Below, in pieces: positions 61,818 to 64,000 of a DNA stretch of 64,000 nt. The stretch lies in the NCBI RefSeq assembly GCF_014295035.1, contig NZ_CP060404.1:2816501-2880500 (forward strand), read 5' to 3'. This DNA is from Streptomyces buecherae. GTDB taxonomy: Bacteria > Actinomycetota > Actinomycetes > Streptomycetales > Streptomycetaceae. The position numbers and the translations under genes were made by a program. Position 1 is the stretch's first letter. Each line of letters begins with the position of its first letter. The notes under the pieces were generated by a model. That model was given only the letters and a program-made list of their open reading frames with translations. It did no database searches and had not been told where the DNA came from.

Positions 61818-64000
61818 CTCCCGGCCACCGCAAGGCCACCCAGCGCCGCGGGCAGTTCGCCCGTGTGCAGCACCCCGAGGCGCTGGGTGGCGCGGGTCAG
61901 CGCGACGTACAGGTCGCTGACCGCGTACCCGGCCGGCTCCACGACGAGGACCGTGTCGAACTCCAGGCCCTTGGCCTGCCGCGGGCCGAGCAGCACCACC
62001 TCGCGGGTCAGGTCGGGCGTGGGCCCGTGGCCCGCGTCCGGCAGCTCCGCGAGCAGCCCGGCGTGCAGCTCGGCCGGGGCGATCACCGCGACCCGGCCGC
62101 CGTCCCTGGCCACCGCCGCCTGGCGCGCGACGGCCACGGCCAGCTCCGCCGGTTCGGCGCGCAGCGCCCAGGGCCGCACCCCGGTGGAGCGCACCGAGCC
62201 CGGCGCCCGGAACGCGGGGTCGTGCGCGCGCAGGTACGCGGCGGCCACCTCCATGATCTCGGCGGGCGTGCGGTAGTTGACGCCCAGCCGCACGTGCTCC
62301 CAGCGGTCGCCCACGTACGGCGTGAGGACGCGCTCCCAGGAGCCGAGCCCGGCGGCGTCCGCGGTCTGGGCCGGGTCGCCGACCAGCGTCATGGAACGCG
62401 TCGGCACCCGCCGCATCAGCAGCCGCCAGGCCATCGCCGACAACTCCTGCGCCTCGTCCACGACGATGTGGCCGAACGCCCAGGTCCGGTCGGCCGCCGC
62501 GCGCTCGGCCGCGCTGCGGTGGTCGGCCTCCTCGTGCCGCTCGGCCATCCGCTCGGCGTCGATGATGTCGTGCGCCGCGAGCACCTCGGACTCCTCGTCC
62601 TCGAACTCGTACGTCTCCGAGCCCGCCGACAGCTCCAACACGCCCTGCGCGTACGCGATCCGCTCCTGGCGCGCGGCCTCGGCCGCGACGCGGGCCGCGC
62701 TGTCGTCCTCGCCGAGCAGTTCGGCCGCCTCGTCCAGCAGGGGCACGTCGGCCTCGGTCCAGGCCCCGCCCGCGCGTCGGATCAGCGCGACCGAGGTCTC
62801 GTCCAGGTGGGTCGGCTCGGCCAGGAAGTCGGCGACGAACTCCTGCGGGGTGAGCCTCGGCCACAGCTCGTCGATGGCCGCGTGCACCTCGTGGCTCGTC
62901 GCGATCTCCTTGCCCATCTGCGCCAGGTCGTCGGGTCCGAGCAGGTTGGGCCCGCCGAACGGGTCGGCGCCGATCCGCTCGGCCAGTTGCGCGGTGAGCG
63001 CGTCGATGACGTGGAAGGCGAAGGTGGGCCGGGCCAGGTTGTGCGGCAGCCCGCTCTCGCGGGCCCGCCAGCGCGCGTCCTCGGCCATGGCCCGGTCCAA
63101 CCGGAGCGTCCCGTACCCCTCGTGGTCGATCTCCCGGGCCCGCTCCGGCACGGTCTGCCGCTCCCGCAACGCCTTGGCCAGCACGTCGGCCATCGCGGCC
63201 CGCCCCTTGACCTCGGCGGCGGCCGGGCTGTCGGTGCCGGTGGCGCGCACGCCGGGGAAGAGTTCGCCCAGGGTGGCCAGCAGCACGCCGGTCTCGCCGA
63301 GCGAGGGCAGCACGTCGCCGATGTAGCTGAGGAAGGCCGGGTTCGGGCCGACGATCAGCACGGCGCGGCGGGCCAGCAGCTCGCGGTGCTCGTACAGCAG
63401 GTACGCCGCCCGGTGCAGCGCGACGACGGTCTTGCCGGTGCCGGGGCCGCCCTCGACGACCAGGACGCCCTGGTGCGGCGCCCGGATGATGCGGTCCTGC
63501 TCGGCCTGGATGGTGCGGACGATGTCGTGCATCCGCCCGGTGCGCGCCGCGTCCAGCGCGGCCAACAGCACCTCGTCGGCGTCGGCGCCCTCGTGGCCGG
63601 TACGGGTCGGGTCCTGGAGGTCCATCAGCTCGTCGTGCAGCGCGGTGACGGTGCGTCCCTCGGTGCTGATGTGCCGCCGGCGCCGCAGGCCCATCGGGGA
63701 ATGCCCGGTGGCCAGGTAGAAGGGCCGTGCGACATCCGCCCGCCAGTCGATTACCAGGGGCGTACGGGACGCGTCGTCCTGGCGAATTCCGATGCGCCCG
63801 ATGTGATGACTCTGGCCGTCCCGGAAGTCAAGGCGACCGAAACAGAGCCCGTTCTCCCCCGCATTGATCGCACTGAGCAGCCCGGCCTGCTCCGCCACCT
63901 GCGTATCCCGCTCAAGCCTGGCCTGGAAACCGTTCCCCACCTGCACGAGCGCGGCCCGCATCGCCTCCTCGGCCTGCTCCCTGAGCTGATCGAGCCGGGC
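61814..64000 (-). CDS. HelD-like SF1 helicase (partial, N-terminus outside window)
   Basis: At least 728 residues; the frame stays open to the window edge (ARLDQLREQAEEA before the first ATG at 63961), so the N-terminus is cut off. UvrD-like motifs: GGPGTGKTVVALHRA (Walker A), VDEAQELSAMAW, VGDPAQTADAAG, LGVNYRTPAEIME and YVALTRATQRLG. The N-terminal arm GRLDFRDGQSHHIGRIGI is typical of HelD proteins that bind RNA polymerase and release stalled complexes; some actinobacterial ones (HelR) give rifamycin tolerance. Convergent with the peptidase gene. Full length and branch cannot be judged here. Confidence 0.85.
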   Translation of the reverse strand, partial: ARLDQLREQAEEAMRAALVQVGNGFQARLERDTQVAEQAGLLSAINAGENGLCFGRLDFRDGQSHHIGRIGIRQDDASRTPLVIDWRADVARPFYLATGHSPMGLRRRRHISTEGRTVTALHDELMDLQDPTRTGHEGADADEVLLAALDAARTGRMHDIVRTIQAEQDRIIRAPHQGVLVVEGGPGTGKTVVALHRAAYLLYEHRELLARRAVLIVGPNPAFLSYIGDVLPSLGETGVLLATLGELFPGVRATGTDSPAAAEVKGRAAMADVLAKALRERQTVPERAREIDHEGYGTLRLDRAMAEDARWRARESGLPHNLARPTFAFHVIDALTAQLAERIGADPFGGPNLLGPDDLAQMGKEIATSHEVHAAIDELWPRLTPQEFVADFLAEPTHLDETSVALIRRAGGAWTEADVPLLDEAAELLGEDDSAARVAAEAARQERIAYAQGVLELSAGSETYEFEDEESEVLAAHDIIDAERMAERHEEADHRSAAERAAADRTWAFGHIVVDEAQELSAMAWRLLMRRVPTRSMTLVGDPAQTADAAGLGSWERVLTPYVGDRWEHVRLGVNYRTPAEIMEVAAAYLRAHDPAFRAPGSVRSTGVRPWALRAEPAELAVAVARQAAVARDGGRVAVIAPAELHAGLLAELPDAGHGPTPDLTREVVLLGPRQAKGLEFDTVLVVEPAGYAVSDLYVALTRATQRLGVLHTGELPAALGGLAVAGS

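Noticed and set aside
1..64000. Secondary-metabolite cluster or phage-defence island
   Set aside because: No synthase, nuclease-defence or toxin-antitoxin genes were recognised; gene order follows the conserved actinobacterial core.

Overview
The window looks like part of a Streptomyces chromosome (or a very close relative). It is extremely GC-rich, and real genes have almost only G or C at third codon positions. It carries the sigR-rsrA pair, a katA/catR pair, WblC and mycothiol-system genes. Gene order resembles, from memory, the S. coelicolor region around SCO5180-SCO5218 and the M. tuberculosis block Rv3193c-Rv3204. This is core chromosome: I see no integrase, transposase, CRISPR array or phage gene.

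Left part (1-16.1 kb): an HD-GYP membrane protein; rsrA-sigR (thiol-oxidative stress) with a perfect sigma-R promoter; an alpha/beta hydrolase; a SRAP/HMCES-type DNA-protein crosslink protein; an M50-like membrane protein; aroA-rsgA; an SMR exporter; a TetR regulator; hisN; a CBS-domain protein; a divergent katA/catR pair with a probable operator; and a Rieske oxygenase.

Middle (16.5-36.4 kb): two identical initiator tRNA genes, each with the same hairpin, flank a Sel1-repeat gene. Then come a UPF0182 membrane protein, a PPA1309-family protein, a YlbL-type PDZ/S16 protease, a small membrane protein, moaE, an SDR protein, a zincin-like protein coupled to a Nudix gene, a three-gene TerD/AIM24 operon, a YgjP-type metallopeptidase, an orphan E1/ThiF-like protein and an ABC1-family kinase.

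Stress and repair block (36.7-53.7 kb): wblC (whiB7-type) has a long leader. An AT-rich box and promoter lie at the 3' end of uvrD2. They are followed by a 110-codon leader ORF, a hairpin over its stop codon, a 14-bp intrinsic attenuator, wblC itself and a translationally coupled small basic protein. Next come uvrD2, mrx1 (mycoredoxin) with a perfect sigma-R promoter, nudC, an M20 dipeptidase, the AdnAB-type helicase-nuclease pair and an alkyltransferase-like protein.

Right end (53.8-64 kb): a large membrane protein joining a kinase-like domain to a flippase/LPG-synthase-like domain; an NmrA/TetR divergent pair around a perfect 23-bp palindrome; two tandem secreted tripeptidyl-aminopeptidase-like lipoproteins; and the 3' part of a HelD-like helicase cut by the window edge.

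The unifying theme is response to thiol oxidation, translation-inhibiting antibiotics and DNA damage. SigR drives itself and mrx1. WblC, which in S. coelicolor is reported to raise sigR transcription under antibiotics, is attenuator-controlled. DNA-end processing, crosslink and alkylation-damage genes lie around them.
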